A stretch of DNA of 11,206 bases from UBA965 sp046303375 (GTDB lineage Bacteria; Chloroflexota; Chloroflexia; Chloroflexales; Roseiflexaceae): the NCBI GenBank assembly GCA_046303375.1, contig JBKCGB010000175.1:1-11206 (forward strand), read 5' to 3'. The notes below the pieces were generated by a model that was not told the DNA's origin, searched no databases, and saw nothing but the letters and a program-made list of their open reading frames with translations. A program made the translations under genes and the position numbers. The first letter of the stretch is position 1, and the number at the start of each line of letters is the position of its first letter. Below are positions 1 through 7,700 of the stretch, piece by piece.

Positions 1-529
1 TACCAACACCTGCCACAAAAATATCGATGGCATTGTCCGTGTCGTTGAGAATTTCAAGTGCAGTGGTGCGTCGATGGATTTCGGGATTGGCAACGTTGTT
101 GAATTGTTGTGGAATCCAGGCATTTGGCGTTTCTGCGGCAAGTGCTTCAGCACGGGAAATCGCCCCACGCATGCCTTCGCTGGCTGGAGTCAAAACTAAC
201 TGTGCACCAAATCCTTTGAGTAATTTGCGTCGCTCCATGCTCATGGATTCTGGCATAGTTAGGATAATTTTGTAACCGCGGGCAGCAGCCACCATCGCCA
301 ACCCTATCCCTGTGTTACCACTCGTTGGTTCAACGATTACCGTCTTGCCTGGCGAAATCAATCCAGCCTGTTCGGCAGCCTCAATCATCGCATATCCGAT
401 GCGGTCTTTGACACTACCTCCTGGATTAAACCATTCTAGCTTTGCAAGTACCTGCGCTTGTGGCGCATTAATCTGCACTAATGGTGTGTTACCGATTAAT
501 TCAACTACACTACGAAATATACGTGCCAT
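1..529 (-). CDS. cysK: Cysteine synthase A (O-acetylserine sulfhydrylase), 3' end cut by window edge
   Basis: PLP enzyme of the last step of cysteine synthesis: O-acetylserine plus sulfide gives cysteine and acetate, in the cytoplasm. Translating the minus strand from ATG at 529 gives 176 residues of the family's N-terminal half. Residues 10-18 read ELIGNTPLV, the usual opening. PGGSVKDR at 36-43 places the PLP Schiff-base lysine at K41, close to its place in known CysK enzymes. TSGNTG at 69-74 is the substrate/phosphate loop, and PQQFNN near 140 is also typical. The reading frame stays open to base 1, so roughly the last 130-150 residues of a usual ~310-residue protein lie outside. The start is supported by AGGAA six nt upstream and a promoter at 576-604. 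No cysE is visible here. A cystathionine beta-synthase or CysM paralogue cannot be excluded without the C-terminus, but CysK is the best reading. Confidence 0.93.
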   Translation of the reverse strand, partial: MARIFRSVVELIGNTPLVQINAPQAQVLAKLEWFNPGGSVKDRIGYAMIEAAEQAGLISPGKTVIVEPTSGNTGIGLAMVAAARGYKIILTMPESMSMERRKLLKGFGAQLVLTPASEGMRGAISRAEALAAETPNAWIPQQFNNVANPEIHRRTTALEILNDTDNAIDIFVAGVG

Positions 530-543
530 TGTTCATTCCTTAT

Positions 544-551
544 ACTCGAGT
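544..551. repeat. ACTCGAGT palindrome in the cysK leader
   Basis: An 8-bp perfect palindrome, with near-symmetric AT flanks (TATACTCGAGTTATA at 541-555), lies between the predicted cysK transcription start and its ribosome binding site. It shares the GAGT/ACTC half-site with the inverted repeat at 618-633, although here the halves face outward with no spacer. It could be an operator for the same factor, or chance; the site is short. Confidence 0.25.
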
Positions 552-575
552 TATACACTCAAATTTATCATCTTT

Positions 576-604
576 ATTATATCGAGAAGCAGTACAAAAC
601 GCAA
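576..604 (-). promoter_or_regulatory. Probable sigma70-type promoter of cysK
   Basis: On the minus strand TTGCGT (604-599) is followed by a 17-nt spacer and a perfect TATAAT (581-576). Transcription should begin near 569, giving a leader of about 40 nt before the ATG at 529. AGGAA at 540-536 is the likely ribosome binding site. The spacing is ideal; the -35 matches consensus mainly in its TTG. Confidence 0.6.
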
Positions 605-617
605 ATTTCCACACATC

Positions 618-633
618 ATGAGTAAATACTCAT
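618..633. promoter_or_regulatory. Inverted repeat ATGAGTA-AA-TACTCAT between divergent promoters
   Basis: Two perfect 7-bp arms are separated by AA. The site lies just upstream of the -35 region of the cysK promoter and also upstream of the probable promoter of the plus-strand gene at 710. That is a typical place for a dimeric regulator acting on one or both genes. I do not recognise it as the site of a named regulator. Confidence 0.4.
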
Positions 634-665
634 ATTAGAGCAAATCACCGATGCAACTTTCACCC

Positions 666-671
666 TATACT
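666..671 (+). promoter_or_regulatory. Possible -10 element for the gene at 710
   Basis: TATACT lies 38 nt upstream of the ATG, with GAAAGGAG (696-703) as a strong ribosome binding site six nt before the start. No convincing -35 hexamer is found at 16-18 nt spacing (AATCAC at 643-648), so the promoter may be weak, activated or read by another sigma factor. Confidence 0.35.
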
Positions 672-709
672 AAACGTTGAAAGAGCAAGGAATATGAAAG
701 GAGCATTCC

Positions 710-1108
710 ATGTCGGACACAAACACAAACGCACCACAGGATCAACAGGGAGCAAGTAATGCTACAGGGACAAATGCATCGCTCGTAAATGAGCTCCGTG
801 CATTTGGCACACAAATCGAAGCTGTTGCCCGTGCCTTTTTGGCGAGCAACCAGGCGCAACACATCCAGCAAGAGTTGCAACGGGGTGTTGGTGAATTGGT
901 CGACCGTTTGCAAACGGTACGGAGCGATGAACGAGTCGTAGAAGCCACTGAAAAGGGGAAACAAGCGGTAGAGCGTGCGTTGACCAATCCAGCGGTCATT
1001 GATGCCCACGCCAAAGTCGTCCAAGGACTGGCGAACATCAACGAAGAGCTACGCAAGCTTGCTACATCCCTCGAAAATGACCGCAACGACACAAAGCCAT
1101 CCGCCTAG
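710..1108 (+). CDS. Small helical protein of unknown function (132 aa)
   Basis: I do not recognise this protein. Start ATG 710 follows a strong GAAAGGAG site; the stop is TAG at 1106-1108. Residues 1-24 are a disordered-looking tail rich in N, T, Q, A and S. Residues 25-122 look almost entirely alpha-helical and amphipathic, with many A, E, Q, R and L and few aromatics or prolines. The last ten residues are polar. There is no signal peptide, membrane segment or cysteine, so a soluble cytoplasmic protein is expected. The composition recalls phasin-like or other coiled-coil accessory proteins, but no motif supports a name. It is a single-gene unit: divergent from cysK on the left and ended by the hairpin at 1119-1150 on the right. 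Long open frames exist antisense to it, but they lack a ribosome binding site. Confidence 0.8.
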   Translation: MSDTNTNAPQDQQGASNATGTNASLVNELRAFGTQIEAVARAFLASNQAQHIQQELQRGVGELVDRLQTVRSDERVVEATEKGKQAVERALTNPAVIDAHAKVVQGLANINEELRKLATSLENDRNDTKPSA

Positions 1109-1118
1109 TCTAACAAGC

Positions 1119-1150
1119 CAACGCCCCCTGCACATATGCAGGGGGCGTTG
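1119..1150. terminator. Bidirectional hairpin terminator between convergent genes
   Basis: A perfect 13-bp stem (CAACGCCCCCTGC at 1119-1131 with its complement at 1138-1150) closes a six-nt loop. It begins ten nt after the stop of the 710 gene and ends four nt before the stop of the SDR gene on the other strand, so it can serve both transcripts. The tails are only modestly T-rich (CTGTTTA on plus, GCTTGTTA on minus), so ending may depend on stem strength. Confidence 0.75.
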
Positions 1151-1154
1151 CTGT

Positions 1155-1991
1155 TTAGTCACGCACAAGTTTCTGACTGAGCTCCCAAAGTCGGCGTCTA
1201 CTGGTGACATCATAAGAGATTTTGGATGAAGCTACAGCCGTGGAATCAACAAAATAGCGCCCAGTCACTGTATTTACCGATGGGCTTGTCGCTAGAAATA
1301 CTGATGTTTGTGCACCTTTTTCAGGAGAAATCGCAAAAAACCGCTGCAGCAACGCCATCGCATTTGCCATGAAGCCTATGTTATTTTGGGCAAAGCCAGT
1401 CGCTACAAAGCCTGGATGCAAACAGTTCACCGTAATGTCTGTTTGTTGCAAACGATCAGCGAGCTCATACGTAAAAAGGATGTTTGCCAATTTCGACTGT
1501 GCATATGCGTTCCAGCCACTATAGCGCTGCGCGCCTTGGATGTCATCAAAGTTGATTTTGGCAGATTGATGTGCCATTGACGAGACGGTGATGATTCGTG
1601 CAGGGGCACTCTGGCGCAACAAGTCGAGCAATGCATTGGTCAGTACAAACGGTGCCATGTGATTGAGCGCCCACGTCATCTCAATGCCGTCGGCACTCAG
1701 TTGCCGAGTAGCATAATAAGCTCCCGCGTTATTAATCAGTACATCAATGCGCTTGTAGTTGGCCTTGATGTGGTTCGCAACCGTGTAAACTTCGTGTTGC
1801 ACGGAAAGGTCGGCACACACCATATCAAGCGATGCATCTGGTGTACTTGCTTGGATGTGCGCAACTGCTTGTGCAAGTCGCTGTTCGGAACGCCCTACCA
1901 ACACGACTCGGGCACCGGTGGCTGCAAGCGCTTGTGCCGTAATCAGCCCAATACCGTTGGTCGCGCCAGTTACTACCATTACCTGTGACAC
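1155..1991 (-). CDS. Short-chain dehydrogenase/reductase, retinol-dehydrogenase-like
   Basis: NAD(P)-dependent oxidoreductase of the classical SDR family, 278 residues. TGATNGIG at 8-15 is the Rossmann cofactor loop. NNAG is at 87-90, the catalytic serine is in TVSSMAH near 137-138, YAQSK gives Y163 and K167, and HPG at 192-194 ends the core. The wording around NNAG, YxxxKLANILF and HPG is closest to the retinol dehydrogenase/WWOX-like group; the substrate is unknown. I chose GTG at 1991 because GGAGAGGAG (2007-1999) lies seven nt upstream and the cofactor fold begins at once. An upstream in-frame TTG at 2042 would add 17 unrelated residues and overlap the previous gene. It is the last gene of the operon, 28 nt after the regulator gene, and stops four nt from the shared terminator. 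Confidence 0.88.
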   Translation of the reverse strand: MSQVMVVTGATNGIGLITAQALAATGARVVLVGRSEQRLAQAVAHIQASTPDASLDMVCADLSVQHEVYTVANHIKANYKRIDVLINNAGAYYATRQLSADGIEMTWALNHMAPFVLTNALLDLLRQSAPARIITVSSMAHQSAKINFDDIQGAQRYSGWNAYAQSKLANILFTYELADRLQQTDITVNCLHPGFVATGFAQNNIGFMANAMALLQRFFAISPEKGAQTSVFLATSPSVNTVTGRYFVDSTAVASSKISYDVTSRRRLWELSQKLVRD

Positions 1992-2019
1992 GCCTTTGCT
2001 CCTCTCCAATACACCACAC

Positions 2020-3555
2020 CTAAGGGTGCTTTGATACTTCAATGAGTCGATGTAATTTGAGTGCCACCCAGAGTGATAGACGTGTTTCCGCGTCTTCTAA
2101 ATCGACGTGGCAGATTTGTGCAATCCTGGTCAATCGGTACAGCAACGTATTGCGATGGACATGGATGGACTCAGCGGTGCGCGCCAGGTTTCCATTGCAA
2201 TCAAAGTAAGCGGCAAGCGTATGCAGTAACTCACCATCAGCTGAGTTTTCATAATCGAGCAATGGTTGCAATTGCTGGCGGTGAAAATTGAGCGTATCAG
2301 GTGATTTCAACATCGGCAGCAACAACTGATAGATGCCGATTTCGTGGTATCCCAATACTGGGCGTGGCACAACCCGCAGCAGCTGCGCAGTCATTTCTGC
2401 CTCTTGTAGTGACAATACCCATTCATGAACTGACGACACCGCACGACCATACACCAATTGCGTCTCCGGATAGCGTTGCACCACATCCTGAAAATACATG
2501 GTAATAGTGGCCGAGCTGAGCACCGTCTTTCCATCGAGTGGCACCATGCAGACAACCCCATCCGAATGAGACATCGTTGAAATGGTTGAGGATACTGAAG
2601 GCATCAGCGCAGGAATCACTGACTGTGATGAAACGCGCTGCGATGTAGGCAATACGCAAAGTACAGCAACGTGTGTTTTGCGCACATCGACACCTGCATC
2701 ACGGGCACGCTGAAGCAAGATACCACTATCACTCAACGCTCCAGAAAAGAGTTGCTCAAGAAAATTACCACGATACCGCTCTTCGACAGCCGATAGTGCC
2801 TGTGTTTTACTGAGTTCGAGAGCGAGTGCCATACCTGCACGTTTGACAGTGGCACGATCCGCACTCGTCAACGAAATCCCTAACAGAACAAGTATGCCAA
2901 TTGGATGATTGGCCGCAGCCAACTGCAGTGCCCATACATCAATACCACTGACACGCTGCTCACCTGCACGTAATGCAATTGATTGCGCAATCACACGATA
3001 TTCATGACTACCATGGAATGCGAGTAGCTCGCCTTTACTTGAAAAAAGCGCCAACGAGCGATCTATTTTGCTACTCAACAGCGCCAACATACTCGCCAAA
3101 CCATCACCAGCCAACGAATGTTCACCGAGCTCCAAGGCAATCTGGGCAGCACGTCGCTCAACGTGCAAATCAAAATCACTGAGGAGACGCTGCAATTCGC
3201 GCTCGATTGTACGAATATCAACATCGCTGGTCACACTGATGAGTGGCAGTTGATGCTGCTCTGCAGCGCGAATTGCTTGGTCGTCACAGACACCAAAAAT
3301 CACTACTGCGCTGACTGGCACCATCGCAAGTCGATCAATCAGTGTGGCCAAGGCAATGGGGGGATCCACGTCGCGCAGCGTATTCATCGAAATGAGTGCA
3401 ATTTCATTCCCGTTGAGGTCAGTAAAGAGCGGAGCCACGGCGCGTGCAAGTGCTGGCCATGAGACCGTACGATAGAGCCCACTATGCCCGGCTAGTATGA
3501 GCGCAGGCTGTGGCAAAATCAGCTGGATGGCATCATGTACAGTGACTGTCGACAT
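2020..3555 (-). CDS. PucR/CdaR-family transcriptional regulator
   Basis: Likely DNA-binding regulator of the operon that carries it; 511 residues. Residues 1-125 resemble the PucR N-terminal ligand-sensing domain (IALISM, VVIFG and LPLISV strands). Residues 145-250 look like a GAF-type sensor. Residues 258-400 match the degenerate GGDEF-like region common to CdaR/PucR proteins. Residues 441-503 are the C-terminal helix-turn-helix domain with the family pattern of a sparse-helix start (LLHTLAAYFDCNGNLA) followed by VHRNTLLYRLTRI. Known relatives respond to purine breakdown products or sugar diacids; the ligand here is unknown. ATG at 3555 is eight nt after the GNAT gene, with a weak GAGAG binding site. 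No transmembrane segments are seen. Being fourth in the operon suggests autoregulation, an inference from position only. Confidence 0.88.
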   Translation of the reverse strand: MSTVTVHDAIQLILPQPALILAGHSGLYRTVSWPALARAVAPLFTDLNGNEIALISMNTLRDVDPPIALATLIDRLAMVPVSAVVIFGVCDDQAIRAAEQHQLPLISVTSDVDIRTIERELQRLLSDFDLHVERRAAQIALELGEHSLAGDGLASMLALLSSKIDRSLALFSSKGELLAFHGSHEYRVIAQSIALRAGEQRVSGIDVWALQLAAANHPIGILVLLGISLTSADRATVKRAGMALALELSKTQALSAVEERYRGNFLEQLFSGALSDSGILLQRARDAGVDVRKTHVAVLCVLPTSQRVSSQSVIPALMPSVSSTISTMSHSDGVVCMVPLDGKTVLSSATITMYFQDVVQRYPETQLVYGRAVSSVHEWVLSLQEAEMTAQLLRVVPRPVLGYHEIGIYQLLLPMLKSPDTLNFHRQQLQPLLDYENSADGELLHTLAAYFDCNGNLARTAESIHVHRNTLLYRLTRIAQICHVDLEDAETRLSLWVALKLHRLIEVSKHP

Positions 3556-3563
3556 GGTTCTCT

Positions 3564-4709
3564 CTACTCCAGCACGATGACTGGATTACATGCGGGGAAA
3601 AGCACATCGCACAACGGCAACTCGGTATCGTCACAGTGGAGCAAACCGGTGCGACGCAACACGGCCACTGAACGATAACCAAAGGCCAGTTGTGCGAGGG
3701 CAGCAACATCGACGTGTTTGATGCGTACATCTGCTTCACGGGTACCATCGATCACCGTAACTCGACCAGCGTTGATCATCAACATCGCACGTTCATCGCT
3801 GATTTCGACACGGACACCGCCTTGCCAATTTGCATATGCAGATGTACGCAAACGCCGTTCAAATGCAGGAACGAGTGCATTGAGCATGAGGGGCAAATCA
3901 ATGACCCCCGCCAGCACGCAGACTGCCGATGCAGCGTTGAACGTGACTACTCCGTATTGCGCCAAGGCTGCTTGCGCAAATGGATGCACCAACGACAGGT
4001 GCAACGATGGTTTGTGCGGCACAACCGCCGTACACCAGAGCTGTTGCAACAGATCATAGGCGGCGCCGTCGTCACTTGCTACCGCAGCATACACGCGACT
4101 CGTATCTGCACCGACTGCAATGTCTGCGGCAGCACGCAGCTGACCATCACGCCCTGCAAGCATCAGCCATGGTCGTTGTGGCGGTTGTGCGGTGTCAAAG
4201 AGTGCGGGTGAACGGCGAGATTGCAAAAGGGACATATCTTGTATCAATGACCACGTGTCAGCAGTAGGAATGGCATATTGAGCGAGCTGAGGGATTGCTA
4301 CTTTGGGGGCATCCTGTTGGATGATTATTACATTGAGTGAAATGGGGGCAAATCCATACGCTGCCCATTCACTCACCGAGCCATGCACCATGATAATCCC
4401 AATGCCCTCTGCAAGAAGTGACAATGCCTGCTGCATGACTGTCTCAACCACAACCGCATGCGTTGTTGTGGGAGCCTGGAAGATTTCTCGAATGACTGCC
4501 ACATCAATAGTTGCACCGTCGATGCCATACCGATCATGCGAAACAGCGACTGCGGCGCACAGCTGGGTGTGTTGCCATGCTACAGCGACAGATGACGCAC
4601 GCGCACGCGGCAATAGACGCCACTGTGCGAGGGTTGGTACTTGCGCATTGACTGTGTGGAGTTGTGCAGGCGTCAAGTCATCCCAAAGAATTACGTTAAT
4701 TTCACTCAT
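3564..4709 (-). CDS. Eis-like GNAT acetyltransferase-fold protein with C-terminal SCP2 domain
   Basis: 381 residues with the layout of Eis-type proteins: a GNAT domain (about 1-140), a second GNAT-like domain (about 145-260) and a C-terminal sterol-carrier-like domain (about 268-381). The third part is clearest: LAQLAFGYRSVAVLRR followed by LFPACNP resembles the Eis C-terminal region. In the first part YGFAPISLNV (118-127) resembles the GNAT beta-hairpin. The acetyl-CoA loop R/Q-x-x-G-x-G/A that should sit between residues 65 and 100 is not visible; that stretch reads IDVAVIREIFQAPTTTHAVV. Known Eis enzymes acetylate amines of drugs or proteins, but activity is doubtful here. ATG at 4709 overlaps the upstream TAA as TAATG, a translational-coupling arrangement; a TTG four codons earlier is less likely. 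The substrate is unknown. Confidence 0.72.
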   Translation of the reverse strand: MSEINVILWDDLTPAQLHTVNAQVPTLAQWRLLPRARASSVAVAWQHTQLCAAVAVSHDRYGIDGATIDVAVIREIFQAPTTTHAVVVETVMQQALSLLAEGIGIIMVHGSVSEWAAYGFAPISLNVIIIQQDAPKVAIPQLAQYAIPTADTWSLIQDMSLLQSRRSPALFDTAQPPQRPWLMLAGRDGQLRAAADIAVGADTSRVYAAVASDDGAAYDLLQQLWCTAVVPHKPSLHLSLVHPFAQAALAQYGVVTFNAASAVCVLAGVIDLPLMLNALVPAFERRLRTSAYANWQGGVRVEISDERAMLMINAGRVTVIDGTREADVRIKHVDVAALAQLAFGYRSVAVLRRTGLLHCDDTELPLCDVLFPACNPVIVLE

Positions 4710-7700
4710 TATGATTCCCAATCACAATATTGTTCGACATAGTGTGCGCTCCCATCACGCAACCAACCATCGAGTTGCGCTTGATCTTTGAGTTGTTGGC
4801 CACGCAGTCGTGAGACATGCAGAAAGCCACAGTTGGCTTCAGGCAACGAAGTCATATCACCCCACAGTTTTTCAAACTGCGCTACCGGATACACATCTTC
4901 TTGGCCGTTACCCCATCGCTTCTTCACATCTTTGATCGTGACATAGGTCGGCATGCGTTGTGCAACGTTGCGCACAGCCTGTGTAACACGCTCGGCATCA
5001 TGCAAAATATCGCTTCGCGTCAAACCAAAGACGGTTAACAGTGCATCAATGTCTATCCAGTTGGTCAGCGTGTTGTAGTAGCGGAGCAAGAACTCATCAC
5101 TGACACGGGGCATCGCCAACCCCTCAACAAGGCGGACTTGGTCGTCGACACGAGCCAGCCCACCACCACGATCATCGATACGACGGGCGATTACTTCAAA
5201 CGAAAGCGTCCGTCCCGATGCAATATGTAATCCAAGAATCGCTGGATCGATGATTGCACCGAGCGTATCAATGTTGTGCATCATCAAATACTTGACTTGT
5301 GGTTGGGTACGAAAAATGTGCGCCAAGGTGCCGTTACGCATCATATTGGGAAGCTCAAACCAGTGGCCGACAGGGTGCATACACTGATGTGGGAGATTAT
5401 CCGTATAATCCGCACCTTCGCCACTACTACGCGCCCAGTTTATCAACGCCGCGTGCACGCTTTGGCGCATTTTTTGGGCCTGCTCATCGAGCAACTGATG
5501 GGGTGTCTCTTCCCAGGCAAAACGTAAGTCGCGCGTCATCGGTATAAAACGCAAACCTACAGAACGTCCACGTGACAAGAGGACTTGACCGGCATACCCA
5601 AATGGGCGCACCTGACCCTGGGCACTTGCCTGATGTAACGGCTCATCAGTGAGATAGCTTGTTGTAAATACGTGGATTGGTGCTGCGCCATAGCATCGCG
5701 CAATTTGACGGCTTTTGGCAATATGGACATCAACGAATGTACGATGTCGACCCGCAAACTTTGCAAACGGGTGAAGTGCTTTGACCACGCCAGCACCTTG
5801 CGTCCACCGACTACCAGCACCACCCGCCAGCGATACCACCGCAACTGCACCAGATGCAATTGCATCACGCCCAATTTGCACAATTCCAACATCAACGGTG
5901 GCTGTTGCATCGACCACATCGCCAGCATCCACGTCACGCAGGGTACTACTCGCCGGGAGGCGATTTTGCATGAGGCCGATTCTGCCAATTTTCATGTCTG
6001 CACGAATTTGTTCATGTAGTTCACGATCAAAACCATGCGCATTCAACACATCAAGAACCCGTGGAGTTGTAGCGGTGTCATTGCTGACGTGCGGCAGGAT
6101 ACGATCAAAGAGCATGGGCACAACACGTGCTAACTCTGGACGCGAAAGACAGGCATTCCCGAAGTAGTCGAGTTCACGCCGGCGCGTCATGTTGAGTGTT
6201 TTGGCATCTGCACGCAATAATCGTGGCATGTGTAATGCATAATATCCCACAGGCATGAGGCGCTGATCGGCAGGTAACACTTCAGCCCATGTACCACGCT
6301 CGTTAATTGAAAAATCGTAGACGACAGGTTTCATTGCAAATGGCAGTGCATGTTGCAGGGCGAATCGCTGGGTATCCATGATTTCTTGCAAGGCCACTTG
6401 TGCCGCTGATTTAATGGCAGGATCCACGATGAACCCCATACCACCACCTGACATGCCGCCGAGCATCCAGAATCCCCAAAACTGCGCGCCAAAGCGTTCT
6501 TTTACGGCATGAATCAACCCCTCGGTGTAGCGTGTAGTCGCCCAAGGAATGATGGTCTGTATCGGACCGGTAAAATTCTGCGTAGTAATGGCACCGAGCT
6601 GTCGCATATCACCGGCTTTGAGGGCGGCAATTACTGCATGCATCAACGCGATGGCTTCACCACGTGCATGCCACTCCTTGGCAGCACGTAACAAGTATTT
6701 TTCCGTGACCATTTCAAGAATCGGGCCCACATTTTGTGCCATACCACCGTGCACCAGCACGAGGCTATCTTGCAGGCGCTGGCGCGCTTCCACTGATATT
6801 TCGTCATCACCGAGCAGGTGGTGGCGCGGCAACAAGCGACCACGACTTACACCATATTCGGGGTCATCAGCTTGAGCTTCCACGCCTGTGATGAGTTTGA
6901 TGCCTGGCCACACCCCACCAGAATCCTGCCAGCCGCCACCAGAGCCTGCCAACCATTCCCCGAGAATGGCCCGTGCTGCTACCAGACGGCGCTCTGGCTC
7001 TTGCAATCCGGCCGTGAGTGCTGCGGTTTGCCCTGTAGCACGCATACAGACGGTAATCAAGGCAGCGAGCAAATTTGTAGAAACAGCCAAACGTGACCCT
7101 TTGGGGATATCATTGACGGCTGAAACCAATTCGAGTCCGTGTCCGGGGGCAACAAGCCGTGCGAGCACATCTGCGAGTGAACGATTCGAGCTTTCGAGAC
7201 CAGGGGGAACAATACCCGCAGCAATGATGGCTCCTTTGAGGAGCCCCATGTAATCACGGCCAAAATCAAAGACTTCACTAAGCTCGGTAATATCCGCCGT
7301 GACGCCAAGATCAACACTTGTTAGACGCAGAATGGGTTCGTCGATGACACGCAAATAGGCTTCAACTGGTGGACGTGTTGCTTGATCACGGCCGAGCACT
7401 GCTAAATCGACAGAGATATTGAGCACTTGTGCACCAGCCGGAAAGTCCATTCCCAAGAAAAAAATGTCACTCCAGCCACTATGCGTCAAATCCATGCGCA
7501 CCGGCGTCGCTTCTCGCAAGATGGGAAATGCCAAATCATGGTCACGTGCAAGCAATCGCTGATCAATGCGTAATGGATAATCGGCAGGGTGCCCCATCCG
7601 AAACATCCATTGGTTACCACGCACTGCCCGTACGCTGTGCCGCACCTGATTTGCAAGTGTCTGAAACGCAAGTTGATGGTATGCGGTAGCAAGTGCACTT

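Noticed and set aside
665..1092. Antisense open frames of 119 and 116 codons over the small helical gene
   Set aside because: Neither has a ribosome binding site, both are rich in Cys, Ser and Arg as antisense frames often are, and the plus-strand gene has a strong site, a terminator and sensible composition.
2020..2042. Longer start (TTG at 2042) for the SDR gene, overlapping the PucR gene
   Set aside because: The 17 extra residues precede the cofactor-binding strand without family support, while GTG at 1991 has GGAGAGGAG at ideal spacing.
4303..4791. Plus-strand open frame of 162 codons across the GNAT gene start
   Set aside because: It is antisense to the GNAT gene and to the end of the fusion, with no binding site and a shadow-like composition rich in Cys, Thr and Met.
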